From Bosea sp. (in: a-proteobacteria) (GTDB taxonomy: Bacteria; Pseudomonadota; Alphaproteobacteria; Rhizobiales; Beijerinckiaceae), in the NCBI GenBank assembly GCA_023910605.1, contig JAAVVV010000001.1, positions 1,044,698 through 1,108,697 of the forward strand: a stretch of DNA of 64,000 nt, in the 5' to 3' direction. A program made the translations under genes and the position numbers. Shown piece by piece: positions 9,676 to 17,879 of this stretch (positions within the stretch are counted from its first letter, which is position 1; every line of letters begins with the position of its first letter). Below the pieces are notes generated by a model. It was not told the DNA's origin. It saw nothing but the letters and a program-made list of their open reading frames with translations, and ran no database searches.

Positions 9676-9745
9676 GGGGCGGCGCGTCCGCCCCGGCCTC
9701 CCTGCGAAACAGGAAGGGGCGGCTTGTTCCGCCCCTTCTTTCATT
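9676..9745 (+). terminator. Tandem hairpins, second one a rho-independent terminator
   Basis: Two consecutive hairpins follow the symporter stop. The first pairs GGGGCGG (9676-9682) with CCGCCCC (9688-9694) over a 5-base loop. The second pairs AAGGGGCGG (9714-9722) with CCGCCCCTT (9729-9737) over CTTGTT and is followed by the T-rich CTTTCATTTT. The two stems share the same 7-bp sequence. The second has the form of an intrinsic terminator; the first may be a duplicated or backup copy. Confidence 0.75.
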
Positions 9746-9793
9746 TTAAGCGGGGGCTGCGCTTCGCCCACGCGCCACAAGGACCCAAGCCGT

Positions 9794-10117
9794 ATGACCG
9801 ACGTCGACAGCCAGGGATTGTTCTGGCTCTACCAGATCCCCAACCTGGCGCTGGCTGCGCTGATGTACACGCTGATGGGGCGCTTCATCCTGTCCCTGTT
9901 CTTCCCGCCTGACAGCGACAAGGTGATCTGGACCGTCTTCCGCCAGATCACGCAACCCGCCATCGATGCGGTGCAGATTGTCACCCCCTATGCCGTCCAT
10001 GAGCGCGTGGTGGTGCTTCTCACCGTGGTCTGGGTCCTGTTCGTGAGGCTCATCGTCTTCGTGAGCTTCGCCTTCATGGGCTGGATGCCGAACATCGTGG
10101 GAGCGCCGACGCCATGA
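9794..10117 (+). CDS. Small membrane protein, possibly YggT-like
   Basis: This 107-residue protein has two or three hydrophobic segments: IPNLALAALMYTLMGRFILSLFF near the N-terminus and VVVLLTVVWVLFVRLIVFVSFAF near the C-terminus. An intervening segment contains RQITQPAIDAVQIVTP, which recalls YggT-family membrane proteins (helix, then a loop with P at the membrane edge, then helix). That similarity is weak. The ATG at 9794 is chosen because the upstream open frame crosses the terminator. It overlaps the next membrane gene by four bases (ATGA), so the two are coupled. The function is unknown. Confidence 0.7.
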   Translation: MTDVDSQGLFWLYQIPNLALAALMYTLMGRFILSLFFPPDSDKVIWTVFRQITQPAIDAVQIVTPYAVHERVVVLLTVVWVLFVRLIVFVSFAFMGWMPNIVGAPTP

Positions 10118-10461
10118 GCGACGAACGTGAGAACATGCTGCGCAAGGACGGCATCTTTGTGGGCATCGCGGGCATGTCGCTGCTCAACGGCATGCATTTC
10201 TCCGCCTATTTCGATCCGGTCTTCATCCTGCTCAAGCCCTTCGCAGCGGGCTTCTTCATCACCTCGCCGATCCTGCAATTTTACTTCACCTCGCTCTTCC
10301 TGTCGGCGCTCACGCTCGCCATCGGCGGCATCCCCGCCGCCATTTACGAGCGCGGCAAGGGCCTGAAAGAGAGCACGCCGTTCTCGCTCTGGATCTGGCT
10401 TGGCGGCATCCTCCTCCTCACCGTTCCGACGCTGCTGAACATGACGGCCCGCTCCGTCTGA
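10114..10461 (+). CDS. Small membrane protein of unknown function
   Basis: This 115-residue integral membrane protein is translationally coupled to the preceding small membrane gene by an ATGA overlap. It has a short polar N-terminus, a weakly hydrophobic segment around GIFVGIAGMSLLNG, a helix near FILLKPFAAGFFITSP, a strong one (FTSLFLSALTLAIGGIPAAIY) and a last one (LWIWLGGILLLTVPTLL). I do not recognise a family. Its pairing with the 9794-10117 gene suggests the two proteins form one membrane complex. Confidence 0.65.
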   Translation: MSDERENMLRKDGIFVGIAGMSLLNGMHFSAYFDPVFILLKPFAAGFFITSPILQFYFTSLFLSALTLAIGGIPAAIYERGKGLKESTPFSLWIWLGGILLLTVPTLLNMTARSV

Positions 10462-10572
10462 AGGGAACCTGCGGCCTGTGCCTGCGGTTCACGCAATCGT
10501 AAAACACGTGATCTGTATGTGTTGGATGAGCGATGCTAGCCTTCGCTTGCGTCAGCGATTGCAGGAGAGGGC

Positions 10573-10959
10573 ATGGACCGGACACGTCTTTACCACATGG
10601 CCAACCTGGCCGTTGCGCGCGCCTGCGGCTTCGCCAGCCTCGCCATCTTCTGCTTCATGATCGGAACGGCGGGCTATCCTGTGATCTCGCTGAAGACCGG
10701 CGCGGTCGGCATGATGCTCTGCGCCGCGGTGCTGCTCATCAAGGCGGAGCTTTCGGAGCGCAAGCCCTACAAGCGCACCGAGCTGTGGCTTCTGCTGGAT
10801 CCCAGCGAGCGCCCCGACACCCGCTTCGCGCAGCAACTGATCGGCGACGCCATGCGCGAGGTCTATCTGCGTTTCACGCGCTATTTTGCGCTCGCGGGTT
10901 TCGGCTGCTTCGCGGTCTCCGTGCTGCTGCAACTCCTCATCCAGCTCGACGTGTCCTGA
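10573..10959 (+). CDS. Membrane protein of unknown function
   Basis: This 128-residue protein has hydrophobic segments at about residues 18-35, 43-57 and 103-124 around a soluble stretch rich in charged residues (AELSERKPYKRTELWLLLDPSERPD, here described in parts). A good ribosome site, AGGAGAGGG, sits just before the ATG. It faces the tandem membrane genes on the minus strand, with stops about 20 bases apart by overlap of the strands' ends. No family was recognised. Confidence 0.6.
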   Translation: MDRTRLYHMANLAVARACGFASLAIFCFMIGTAGYPVISLKTGAVGMMLCAAVLLIKAELSERKPYKRTELWLLLDPSERPDTRFAQQLIGDAMREVYLRFTRYFALAGFGCFAVSVLLQLLIQLDVS

Positions 10960-11239
10960 ACAGCGCATGGCCGCGAAAGGCAAGCCAGCCTGCCAGCGCC
11001 ATGTTGCCCACCAGCGGCGTCGCCGCGATCACGCCCAGCGTGATCCAGCGGTTGGGCTCGAAGCGCGCCATGGCGATGATGAAGCCGAACATGCCGAGAT
11101 AAAGCGCGATCAGCGCCACGATGCCCCACGGGTCCCGGCCCGCATTCGCCATGGTGGCGGCAAGATCGCCCGTCATGAAGGCCCAGAGCTTGGCGAAAGC
11201 CAGCAGCGCGATGCCCGCGATCGAGAGCGCCCGCACCAT
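10937..11239 (-). CDS. Small membrane protein, second copy of a tandem pair (DUF1475-like?)
   Basis: This 100-residue membrane protein is the downstream member of a tandem duplicate. Its central block DPWGIVALIALYLGMFGF, followed by ARFEPNRW, aligns position for position with NPWGVVTLVDLYLGFFIF and ARFEPSRA in the neighbour at 11239-11544. Its ATG overlaps the neighbour's TGA by one base (TGATG), which sets the start and implies coupling. Three or four hydrophobic segments are present. The pattern recalls DUF1475-type membrane proteins, but this is a memory-based suggestion. Its 3' end overlaps the convergent gene at 10573-10959. Confidence 0.65.
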   Translation of the reverse strand: MVRALSIAGIALLAFAKLWAFMTGDLAATMANAGRDPWGIVALIALYLGMFGFIIAMARFEPNRWITLGVIAATPLVGNMALAGWLAFRGHALFRTRRAG

Positions 11240-11544
11240 CAGCGTGCGGGCCTGACCAGATCGAGCCCCCGCCAGATGAGCCAGCCGAGCGGCACGACAT
11301 TGCCCAGGACCGGCATCAGCGCGATGAGGCTCACCGCCACGGCGCGCGACGGCTCGAAGCGCGCGATCACCACCGCGAAGATGAAGAAGCCGAGGTAGAG
11401 GTCGACCAGCGTCACCACGCCCCACGGATTGGCGGTGATGGCCGCGACGCTCGGCCAGAACGGCGCCAGCGAGAAGGCCCAGATGATGGAGCCGGTGAGG
11501 AGGGCAAGGCCCATGGCGCAAAGAAGTTTCAGCATGTGCTTCAT
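11239..11544 (-). CDS. Small membrane protein, first copy of a tandem pair (DUF1475-like?)
   Basis: This membrane protein of about 101 residues begins with a short basic N-terminus (MKHMLKLLC) and a signal-anchor helix (LLCAMGLALLTGSIIWAFSL). The conserved NPWGVVTLVDLYLG block and a VIARFEP turn follow, the same motifs as in its downstream paralogue. In-frame ATGs at 11544 and 11535 are both possible; 11544 is taken. A TTG lies at 11550. The protein is probably located in the inner membrane. The function is unknown. Confidence 0.65.
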   Translation of the reverse strand: MKHMLKLLCAMGLALLTGSIIWAFSLAPFWPSVAAITANPWGVVTLVDLYLGFFIFAVVIARFEPSRAVAVSLIALMPVLGNVVPLGWLIWRGLDLVRPAR

Positions 11545-11580
11545 ACGCAAGAGCCGCCCTTCAGGTTCACCATGCCGCCC

Positions 11581-13308
11581 TCACTGCGCTGCCTGCCCGG
11601 CCCGCGCCTCGATGCGCTGGAGCATGGCCTCGATCGTGTCCATCCTGTCCGCCTCGCGCGGCGGCTTGTCCCAGCGGATGCGGTTGATGCGCGGAAAGCG
11701 CATCGCCACGCCGGATTTGTGGCGGGTCGAGCGCTGGATGCCCTCGAACGCGATCTCCAGCACCAGCCCCGCGCCGGGCTCATGCGTCACCTCCCGCACC
11801 GGACCGAAGCGGTTGATGGTGTTCTTCCGCACGAAGCGGTCGAGCTGCGCCAACTCCTCATCGGTGAAGCCGAAATAGGCCTTGCCGACCGGGGTGAGCT
11901 CATCGCCGTTCGGGCCGGCGCGCCAGCAGCCGAAGGTGAAATCCGAGTAGAAGGACGAACGTTTGCCGTGCCCGCGCTGGGCATACATCAGCACGCAATC
12001 GAGCAAGGCCGGGTCGCGCTTCCACTTGTACCACAGCCCCTTGGGCCGGCCCGGCAGGTAGCTCGAGTCGCGCCGCTTGAGCATCAGCCCCTCGATCGCA
12101 TCGGCGTCTGCGCCTGCGCCGAGGCGCGCGGGGTCGGCGCGGCCAGCCGCCAGATCTTCCCAGCTTTCGAAGCTCATCTGCACCGAGAGATCCATCCGGC
12201 CATTGCCGTGGCGGGCGATGAAGGCCTCGAGCCGCCGCCTGCGCTCCGCCAGAGGCAGCGGGCGGACATCCTCGTCCCCATCGAAAAGCAGGTCATAGGC
12301 GCGGATATGGGCCGGAAACTCGGCCAGAAGCCTTGCGCTCACCGCCTTGCGGTTCAGCCTCTGCTGAAGCACGTTGAAGCTCTGCACCCGGCCCTCGCGC
12401 AAGATCAGCAATTCGCCGTCGATCGCGCCGTCAAAGGTCACCGCCTCGGCCAGATCCGGAAAGGAGCCGGACATCTCCTCCCCCGTGCGCGAGTAGAGCC
12501 GCGTCACGCGCCTTCCTGCCCCGTCGAGCCCCGACGCGGCCTGTATGCGTACGCCGTCCCATTTCCATTCTGCGGTGAAGGCGGACGGCTCCAGCCGGTC
12601 GAAATCGTCGTCCTCCAGCGGATGAGCCAGCATGGCGGGCCTGAAGGGCGCGGGATCGGTGGCCTCGGGCCGTGGCCCATGGCCTTCCGCCCAGGCGAAG
12701 AGGCTGAGATAGGGCGCCTCAAGCCCGTGCCAGACCTGCTCGACATCATCGGGCTCGAGCGCGCCCAGCGCCGCTACGGCGGTCTTGGCGAGCCTTGCCG
12801 AGACCCCGATGCGCAGGCTGCCCGTGATGAGCTTGAGCAGCGCCCATCGCCCTGTCTCGTCGAGCGCATCGAGCCAGTCGGCGACCAGCGCAGGCAGCGC
12901 GCGCTTGTCGGCGCTGGCCAGCGTCGCGACGATCTCCGACAGCGCAGGCGCCTGCCTGTTGGGGTCCAGAGGCGGCGCTCCCTCCCTGCGTTCGGTCTTG
13001 TCATGCCCGGGGCAGGACAGCGCAGGCGCCGGCCACATCAGGGCCACCGTCTCCGACAGATCGCCCACATAGTCATAGGACAGGGCGAACAGCACCGGAT
13101 CGCTGCGCTCCATGATCAGGGAGCGGATCAGCCCGGCCCTGGCGTTGGCGAAGGCGAGCTGCCCCGTCATGGCGGCAAGCGCGAAGCCCCGCTCCGGGTC
13201 GGCCGTCTGCCGGAAATAGGCGGTGATGAGCGCAAGCCTGGCGTTGCGGCGCGGCTCATGGGCCAGCCGGTCCAGCAGCCAAGCGAAGCTGTTGAGATCG
13301 GCGCTCAT
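11581..13308 (-). CDS. ATP-dependent DNA ligase (repair-locus type, LigB/PP_1105-like)
   Basis: This 575-residue ligase seals DNA nicks using ATP. The N-terminal part (about 1-210) is the helical DNA-binding domain seen in DNA ligase I-like enzymes. The adenylation domain carries the nucleotidyl Lys in EWKWDGVRIQA (Lys about 249), with later motifs YSRTGEEM, DGELLI, EGLMLKRR and WYKWKRD, and an OB-fold follows. The frame is open upstream, but the ATG at 13308 overlaps the exonuclease stop (ATGA) and begins MSADLNSFAWLLDRL. It belongs to the conserved set exonuclease-ligase-helicase-PdeM. It is distinct from NAD-dependent LigA and lacks LigD polymerase or nuclease domains. Confidence 0.93.
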   Translation of the reverse strand: MSADLNSFAWLLDRLAHEPRRNARLALITAYFRQTADPERGFALAAMTGQLAFANARAGLIRSLIMERSDPVLFALSYDYVGDLSETVALMWPAPALSCPGHDKTERREGAPPLDPNRQAPALSEIVATLASADKRALPALVADWLDALDETGRWALLKLITGSLRIGVSARLAKTAVAALGALEPDDVEQVWHGLEAPYLSLFAWAEGHGPRPEATDPAPFRPAMLAHPLEDDDFDRLEPSAFTAEWKWDGVRIQAASGLDGAGRRVTRLYSRTGEEMSGSFPDLAEAVTFDGAIDGELLILREGRVQSFNVLQQRLNRKAVSARLLAEFPAHIRAYDLLFDGDEDVRPLPLAERRRRLEAFIARHGNGRMDLSVQMSFESWEDLAAGRADPARLGAGADADAIEGLMLKRRDSSYLPGRPKGLWYKWKRDPALLDCVLMYAQRGHGKRSSFYSDFTFGCWRAGPNGDELTPVGKAYFGFTDEELAQLDRFVRKNTINRFGPVREVTHEPGAGLVLEIAFEGIQRSTRHKSGVAMRFPRINRIRWDKPPREADRMDTIEAMLQRIEARAGQAAQ

Positions 13309-14354
13309 GGCACCTTCACGGGGGCAGGGCCGGGCGCCGCATCGGGCTCCACCTCGCCCTCGTCGCCATAGCCGGCGAGGCGCAGGGGCCTGGCGCGGAT
13401 GCCGGCAAGCTCGCACCATCGCACCAGCGCATCCTCCTGCCCATGCGTGACCCACACCTCCGGCGCGCCGACATCGCGGATGGTGGCGCACAGATCGTCC
13501 CAATCGGCATGGTCCGACACGATGAGCGGCAGCTCCACGCCCTTCTGCCGGGCGCGCGCACGAATCCGCATCCAGCCTGACGCGAAGGCCGTGACCGGAT
13601 CGGGCAGGTGCCGCGCCCAGAGATCCTGGATGGCGCTCGGCGGGCATATGACGATCTCGCCCTTCAGCGTCTTGCGCTCCGCGGCGACGACCTTGCGGAT
13701 CTCGCCCATGGCGACGCCGGAAGCCTCGTAAAAGCCCATCAGCTTCTCCATGGCCCCGTGCACGTAGATCGGCCGCCGGTAGCCCGCGTCGCGGATGAGG
13801 GCCACGAGCCGCTGCGCCTTGCCCAGCGCATAGGCCCCGATGAGATGGGCGCGCTCCGGAAACAGGGCGAGCGAGGCGAGAAGCTTGTCGACCTCCCCGG
13901 CCGTGTCCGGATGGCGGAACACCGGCAGGCCGAAGGTGGCTTCGGTGATGAAGACATCGCAGCGTACCGGCTCGAAGGCCTGGCAGGTCCTGTCAGGGGC
14001 GCGCTTGTAGTCGCCGGAGGCCACGATTCGCAGCCCCTGCGCCTCAACGGCGATCTGCGCCGAGCCCAGCACATGCCCGGCCGGATGGAAGGTGAAGCTC
14101 ACCGGCCCGATGCGCACCGGCTCGCCGAGCCGCGCCACCTGCCGCGTGGCGGTGAAGCCCTCGCCATAGCGCACCGCCATGATGCCGAGCGTCTCATCGG
14201 TGGCCAGCACCGCATCATGGCCGGCGCGGGCATGATCGGCATGGCCATGGGTGATCAGCGCCCGGGCCACGGGCCTGACGGGATCGATGTGCACATCCGC
14301 AAGGGGGCAATAGAGCCCTGCCGGCGTTGGGGTCAAAAGCTCGTGCGGGCGCAT
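13305..14354 (-). CDS. Ligase-associated DNA exonuclease (metallo-beta-lactamase fold)
   Basis: This 349-residue protein is of the MBL/beta-CASP nuclease type found with ATP-dependent ligases (TIGR04122-like). Metal-binding motifs include THGHADHARAGHD near residue 50-60, a FHPAGHVLGSAQI segment, and SGDYKR. C-terminal beta-CASP features include YVHGAMEKLMGFY and VSDHADWDDL. The ATG at 14354 gives MRPHELLTPTPAGLYCP; the upstream in-frame extension to 14453 would run across the divergent gene's start and is not protein-like. The ligase gene starts within its stop codon. It is probably a 3' or 5' end-processing nuclease in double-strand repair; the polarity cannot be read from sequence. Confidence 0.92.
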   Translation of the reverse strand: MRPHELLTPTPAGLYCPLADVHIDPVRPVARALITHGHADHARAGHDAVLATDETLGIMAVRYGEGFTATRQVARLGEPVRIGPVSFTFHPAGHVLGSAQIAVEAQGLRIVASGDYKRAPDRTCQAFEPVRCDVFITEATFGLPVFRHPDTAGEVDKLLASLALFPERAHLIGAYALGKAQRLVALIRDAGYRRPIYVHGAMEKLMGFYEASGVAMGEIRKVVAAERKTLKGEIVICPPSAIQDLWARHLPDPVTAFASGWMRIRARARQKGVELPLIVSDHADWDDLCATIRDVGAPEVWVTHGQEDALVRWCELAGIRARPLRLAGYGDEGEVEPDAAPGPAPVKVP

Positions 14355-14412
14355 GAATCGTGTATCCTCATCGTGCAGATAGGAACTCCCGGCCTCCACG
14401 GAAGGTGCGCAC

Positions 14413-15363
14413 ATGGCGCTGAAAGCTGTTCTCCGCAGCACCGGCGACGCCATCGCCGACCGCCGCTTCGCCTATGCCTCGGCCGCCTTCGTTGACGCTG
14501 ACTGGCAGGCAGCCGCCGATCTGGCTGGCCAGACCATCGAATTGGCGGCTGGCTTCGCCCCCGCCCATGTCATGCTCGGGCGGGCGCAGGCCGCCATGGG
14601 CCGCAACGCCGAGGCGATCGCCGCGCTCACGGAAGCCTTGCGCCTCGACCCGGAGGACGAACTTGGCGCGCGCATCGACCTGTCGCGCCTGGGCGCGCTC
14701 GCGCCGGACGAAGCCATCAGCGAGGGCTATGTCCGCGCCCTGTTCGACAGCTACGCCGAAGGCTTCGACGCGCATCTCACCGGTGCGCTCGCTTATCGCG
14801 GCCCTGCCATCGTCATGGAGGCGCTGCGCAAGGCCTGCGAGGGCCTCGGCCGGCCCGCCGCCTTCCGCCTCGCCATCGATCTGGGCTGCGGCACCGGCCT
14901 CATGGCGCGGGCACTGGGTGCGGCCGCGCGGCGCATCGAAGGCGTCGACATTTCGCCGAAGATGATTGCCGTCGCGGCGCGCAGCGGCCTTTACGCCAGC
15001 CTCGACGTGGGCGAACTGGTCGATGACCTCGACCGTCGCCAGCCCGCGTCCGCGGACCTGATCGTGGCCGCCGACGTGCTGGTCTACATGGGCGATCTGT
15101 TTCCGTTGTTCCGGGAAGCCGCACGCGTGCTGGAGGGCGGCGGGCTCTTCGTCTTCACCACGCAGGCCCATCAGGGCCATGGCCACGACGCGGCCGGCTT
15201 CGAGCTTGGCGTCGATGCCCGCTACGCGCACAGCGATGACTATCTGCGCGCCGTAGCCGAGGATTCGGGCCTGTCGATCGCCCATTTCGCCTCGGTCTCG
15301 ACGCGGCAGGATCGCGGCCTCGACGTGCCGGGCTATGTCATGGTGCTGGCGAAGCCCGCATGA
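14413..15363 (+). CDS. TPR-containing class I SAM-dependent methyltransferase
   Basis: This 316-residue protein has an N-terminal tetratricopeptide-like part (about residues 20-100: AAFVDADWQAAADLA, GFAPAHVMLGRAQAAMGRNAEAIAALTEALRLDP in parts) joined to a Rossmann methyltransferase. The SAM-binding motif I is AIDLGCGTGLMARAL (about 157-171), followed by VDISPKMI and a motif near ADVLVYMGDL. It resembles the predicted TPR methyltransferases of the Bioc/NodS-like class; the substrate is unknown. It is the first gene of a coupled operon: its TGA overlaps the helicase ATG (ATGA). The divergent exonuclease starts 58 bases away. This tight link to a DNA-repair set is unusual. Confidence 0.88.
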   Translation: MALKAVLRSTGDAIADRRFAYASAAFVDADWQAAADLAGQTIELAAGFAPAHVMLGRAQAAMGRNAEAIAALTEALRLDPEDELGARIDLSRLGALAPDEAISEGYVRALFDSYAEGFDAHLTGALAYRGPAIVMEALRKACEGLGRPAAFRLAIDLGCGTGLMARALGAAARRIEGVDISPKMIAVAARSGLYASLDVGELVDDLDRRQPASADLIVAADVLVYMGDLFPLFREAARVLEGGGLFVFTTQAHQGHGHDAAGFELGVDARYAHSDDYLRAVAEDSGLSIAHFASVSTRQDRGLDVPGYVMVLAKPA

Positions 15364-17879
15364 CGGGCGACGGCGCCGGAGAACCCGCGCCCGCTTTGCC
15401 GGACGCCTTCGCGCGCTGGTTCGCCGCACGTGGCTGGCAGGCGCGCCCCCATCAGCTGGCGCTGATCGCGCAGGCCCGTGCGGGGCGGTCGACCCTGCTC
15501 GTCGCGCCGACCGGCGCGGGCAAGACCCTTGCCGGCTTCCTGCCGAGCCTGATCGAATTGTCCGCCGCCAGGGCGGATGGCGCAGGCGAGGAGGGCGCGC
15601 TTCACACCCTCTACATCTCGCCGCTCAAGGCGCTGGCGGTGGACATCGCGCGCAATCTGGAGAAGCCCGTCGACGAGATGGGCCTCGACATCCGGATGGA
15701 GACACGCACCGGCGACACTTCCGCCGCCAGGCGCGCCCGCCAGATAGAGAGGCCGCCCCACATCCTGCTGACCACGCCCGAGCAGGTCGCGCTGATGATC
15801 GCCCATCGCGACGCCCGCGCGCTGTTCGCAGGGCTGCGCCGCATCGTGCTGGACGAGATCCATTCGCTCGTCACCTCCAAGCGCGGCGACCTGCTGTCGC
15901 TCGGGCTGGCCCGCCTGCGCAAGCTGGCGCCGCAGGCCAGCGTCGTCGGCCTCTCCGCCACGGTGCGCGAGCCGGAGGCCCTGCAGCGCTACATCGCAAG
16001 CGGCGACGTGGCCCGGCCGTTGGCCGATCTTGTCACGGTCAAGGGCGGGGCCGGGGCCAGGCTCAGCATACTGCAGCCGGCCACCCGCCTGCCGCTGGCG
16101 GGGCACACCGCGCGCCACGCGCTGGGCGAGATCTATGCCGCCATCAAGGCGCACCGCACCACGCTGGTCTTCGTCAACACGCGCATGCAGGCGGAGTACA
16201 TGTTCCAGTCTCTCTGGGGCGTGAACGACGACAATCTGCCGATCGGCCTGCATCATGGCTCGCTGGACGCGCAGCAGCGCCGCAAGGTCGAGGCGGCCAT
16301 GATCGCGGGCAAGCTCAAGGCCATCGTCTGCACCGCTACGCTCGATCTGGGCATCGATTGGGGGGATGTCGATCTCGTCATCAATGTCGGCGCGCCCAAG
16401 GGCGCCAGCCGGCTGATCCAGCGCGTGGGCCGCGCCAATCACCGCATGGACGAGCCCTCCAAGGCCTATCTGGTTCCCGCCAACCGTTTCGAGATCCTCG
16501 AATGCCACGCCGCTCTGGAGGCCGTGGCCGAAGCGGCGCAGGACACGCCCGATGCGAGGGAAGGCGCGCTCGACGTGCTGGCGCAGCATCTGCTGGGCCT
16601 CGCCTGCGCCGAGCCTTTCGCGGCTGACGAGGCCTATGCCGAGATCGTCTCCGCCTCGCCCTATGCCGCGCTCCCGCGCGAGGCCTTCGACGCTGCGCTC
16701 AACTTCGTCGCGACGGGCGGCTATGCGCTGAAATCCTATGAGCGCTTCGCCAGGATCGTGCGCGGCAAGGACGGGCTGTGGCGCGTGGCCCATGCCCGCG
16801 TGGCGCAGCAATACCGGATGAACATCGGCACCATCATCGAATCCCCGTCGCTGAGGGTCAGGCTCTCGCGGTCCCGCAAGGCCGGCGGCAAGGCGCTCAA
16901 CGCCTTTGGCGGCAAGGTGCTGGGCGAGATCGAGGAATACTTCGCCGAAAGCATGCTGCCAGGCGACACCTTTGTCTTCGGCGGCGAGGTTCTGCGCTTC
17001 GAGGGCATTTCCGGCAATGAGGTCGTGGCCTCGCGCACGCCCTCCGGCACGGACCCGAAGTTCCCGTCCTACGCGGGCGGCAGGTTTCCGCTCTCGACCT
17101 TCCTTGCGGCCCGCGTCAGGCGCATGCTCGCCACTCCGGCCGCGTGGCCGCTTCTGCCCGCGCAGGTGGGCGACTGGCTCGGCCTTCAGGCCCGCAAGTC
17201 CCTGCTGCCGCAGCCATCCGAGATGCTGGTCGAAACCTTCCCGCGCGGAGGCCGGCACTATCTCATCGCCTACCCTTTCGAGGGCCGGCTTGCCCATCAG
17301 ACGCTCGCCATGCTGCTGACCCGCCGGCTGGAGCGCCTCAAGCTCGGTCCGCTTGGCTTCGTGTGCAATGATTATGGCCTGTGCGTCTGGGGCCTGTGCG
17401 ATCTCTCGGCCGCCATTCGCGCCGGCCTGCTCGATCTGGGCGGCCTGTTCGATCCCGACATGCTGGGGGACGACCTCGAGGCCTGGCTCGATGAATCCGC
17501 GATGATGAAGCGCACCTTCCGCTACTGCGCCGTGATCGCCGGCCTCATCGAGCGGCGCTTCCCCGGACAGGAGAAGACCGGACGGCAGGTCACCATGTCC
17601 ACCGATCTGGTCTATGACGTGCTGCGTCGGCACGAGCCGGGCCATCTGCTGCTGCGCGCGGCCCGCGCCGACGCAGCGACCGGCCTGCTCGACATCCAGC
17701 GGCTCGGCCAATGCCTGAACCGCATCAGGGGCCAGATCGTGCACAAGCCTCTCGATCATGTGTCCCCGCTCGGGGTCTCGGTGATGTTGGAGATCGGACG
17801 CGAAGCAGTCTATGGCGACAGCGCTGACGCGATCCTCGCGGAGGCGGAAGCCCTGATGATGCAGGAGGCGGCGGCGTGA
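15360..17879 (+). CDS. Ligase-associated Lhr-type DEXH-box helicase
   Basis: This 839-residue superfamily 2 helicase has the Lhr core. Motifs are Walker A APTGAGKT (about residues 49-56), SPLKALAVD, TTPEQ, DEIH (165-168) and SATVRE (S-A-T motif III). The second RecA domain has FVNTRMQAE, LHHGSLD, ATLDLGIDWGDVD and QRVGRANHR. A winged helix and the Lhr-type C-terminal region follow. It matches the ligase-associated DEXH group (TIGR04121-like), which travels with the exonuclease, ligase and PdeM found here. It starts inside the methyltransferase stop, and the next gene starts inside its own stop, so three genes form one translational unit. Confidence 0.94.
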   Translation: MTGDGAGEPAPALPDAFARWFAARGWQARPHQLALIAQARAGRSTLLVAPTGAGKTLAGFLPSLIELSAARADGAGEEGALHTLYISPLKALAVDIARNLEKPVDEMGLDIRMETRTGDTSAARRARQIERPPHILLTTPEQVALMIAHRDARALFAGLRRIVLDEIHSLVTSKRGDLLSLGLARLRKLAPQASVVGLSATVREPEALQRYIASGDVARPLADLVTVKGGAGARLSILQPATRLPLAGHTARHALGEIYAAIKAHRTTLVFVNTRMQAEYMFQSLWGVNDDNLPIGLHHGSLDAQQRRKVEAAMIAGKLKAIVCTATLDLGIDWGDVDLVINVGAPKGASRLIQRVGRANHRMDEPSKAYLVPANRFEILECHAALEAVAEAAQDTPDAREGALDVLAQHLLGLACAEPFAADEAYAEIVSASPYAALPREAFDAALNFVATGGYALKSYERFARIVRGKDGLWRVAHARVAQQYRMNIGTIIESPSLRVRLSRSRKAGGKALNAFGGKVLGEIEEYFAESMLPGDTFVFGGEVLRFEGISGNEVVASRTPSGTDPKFPSYAGGRFPLSTFLAARVRRMLATPAAWPLLPAQVGDWLGLQARKSLLPQPSEMLVETFPRGGRHYLIAYPFEGRLAHQTLAMLLTRRLERLKLGPLGFVCNDYGLCVWGLCDLSAAIRAGLLDLGGLFDPDMLGDDLEAWLDESAMMKRTFRYCAVIAGLIERRFPGQEKTGRQVTMSTDLVYDVLRRHEPGHLLLRAARADAATGLLDIQRLGQCLNRIRGQIVHKPLDHVSPLGVSVMLEIGREAVYGDSADAILAEAEALMMQEAAA

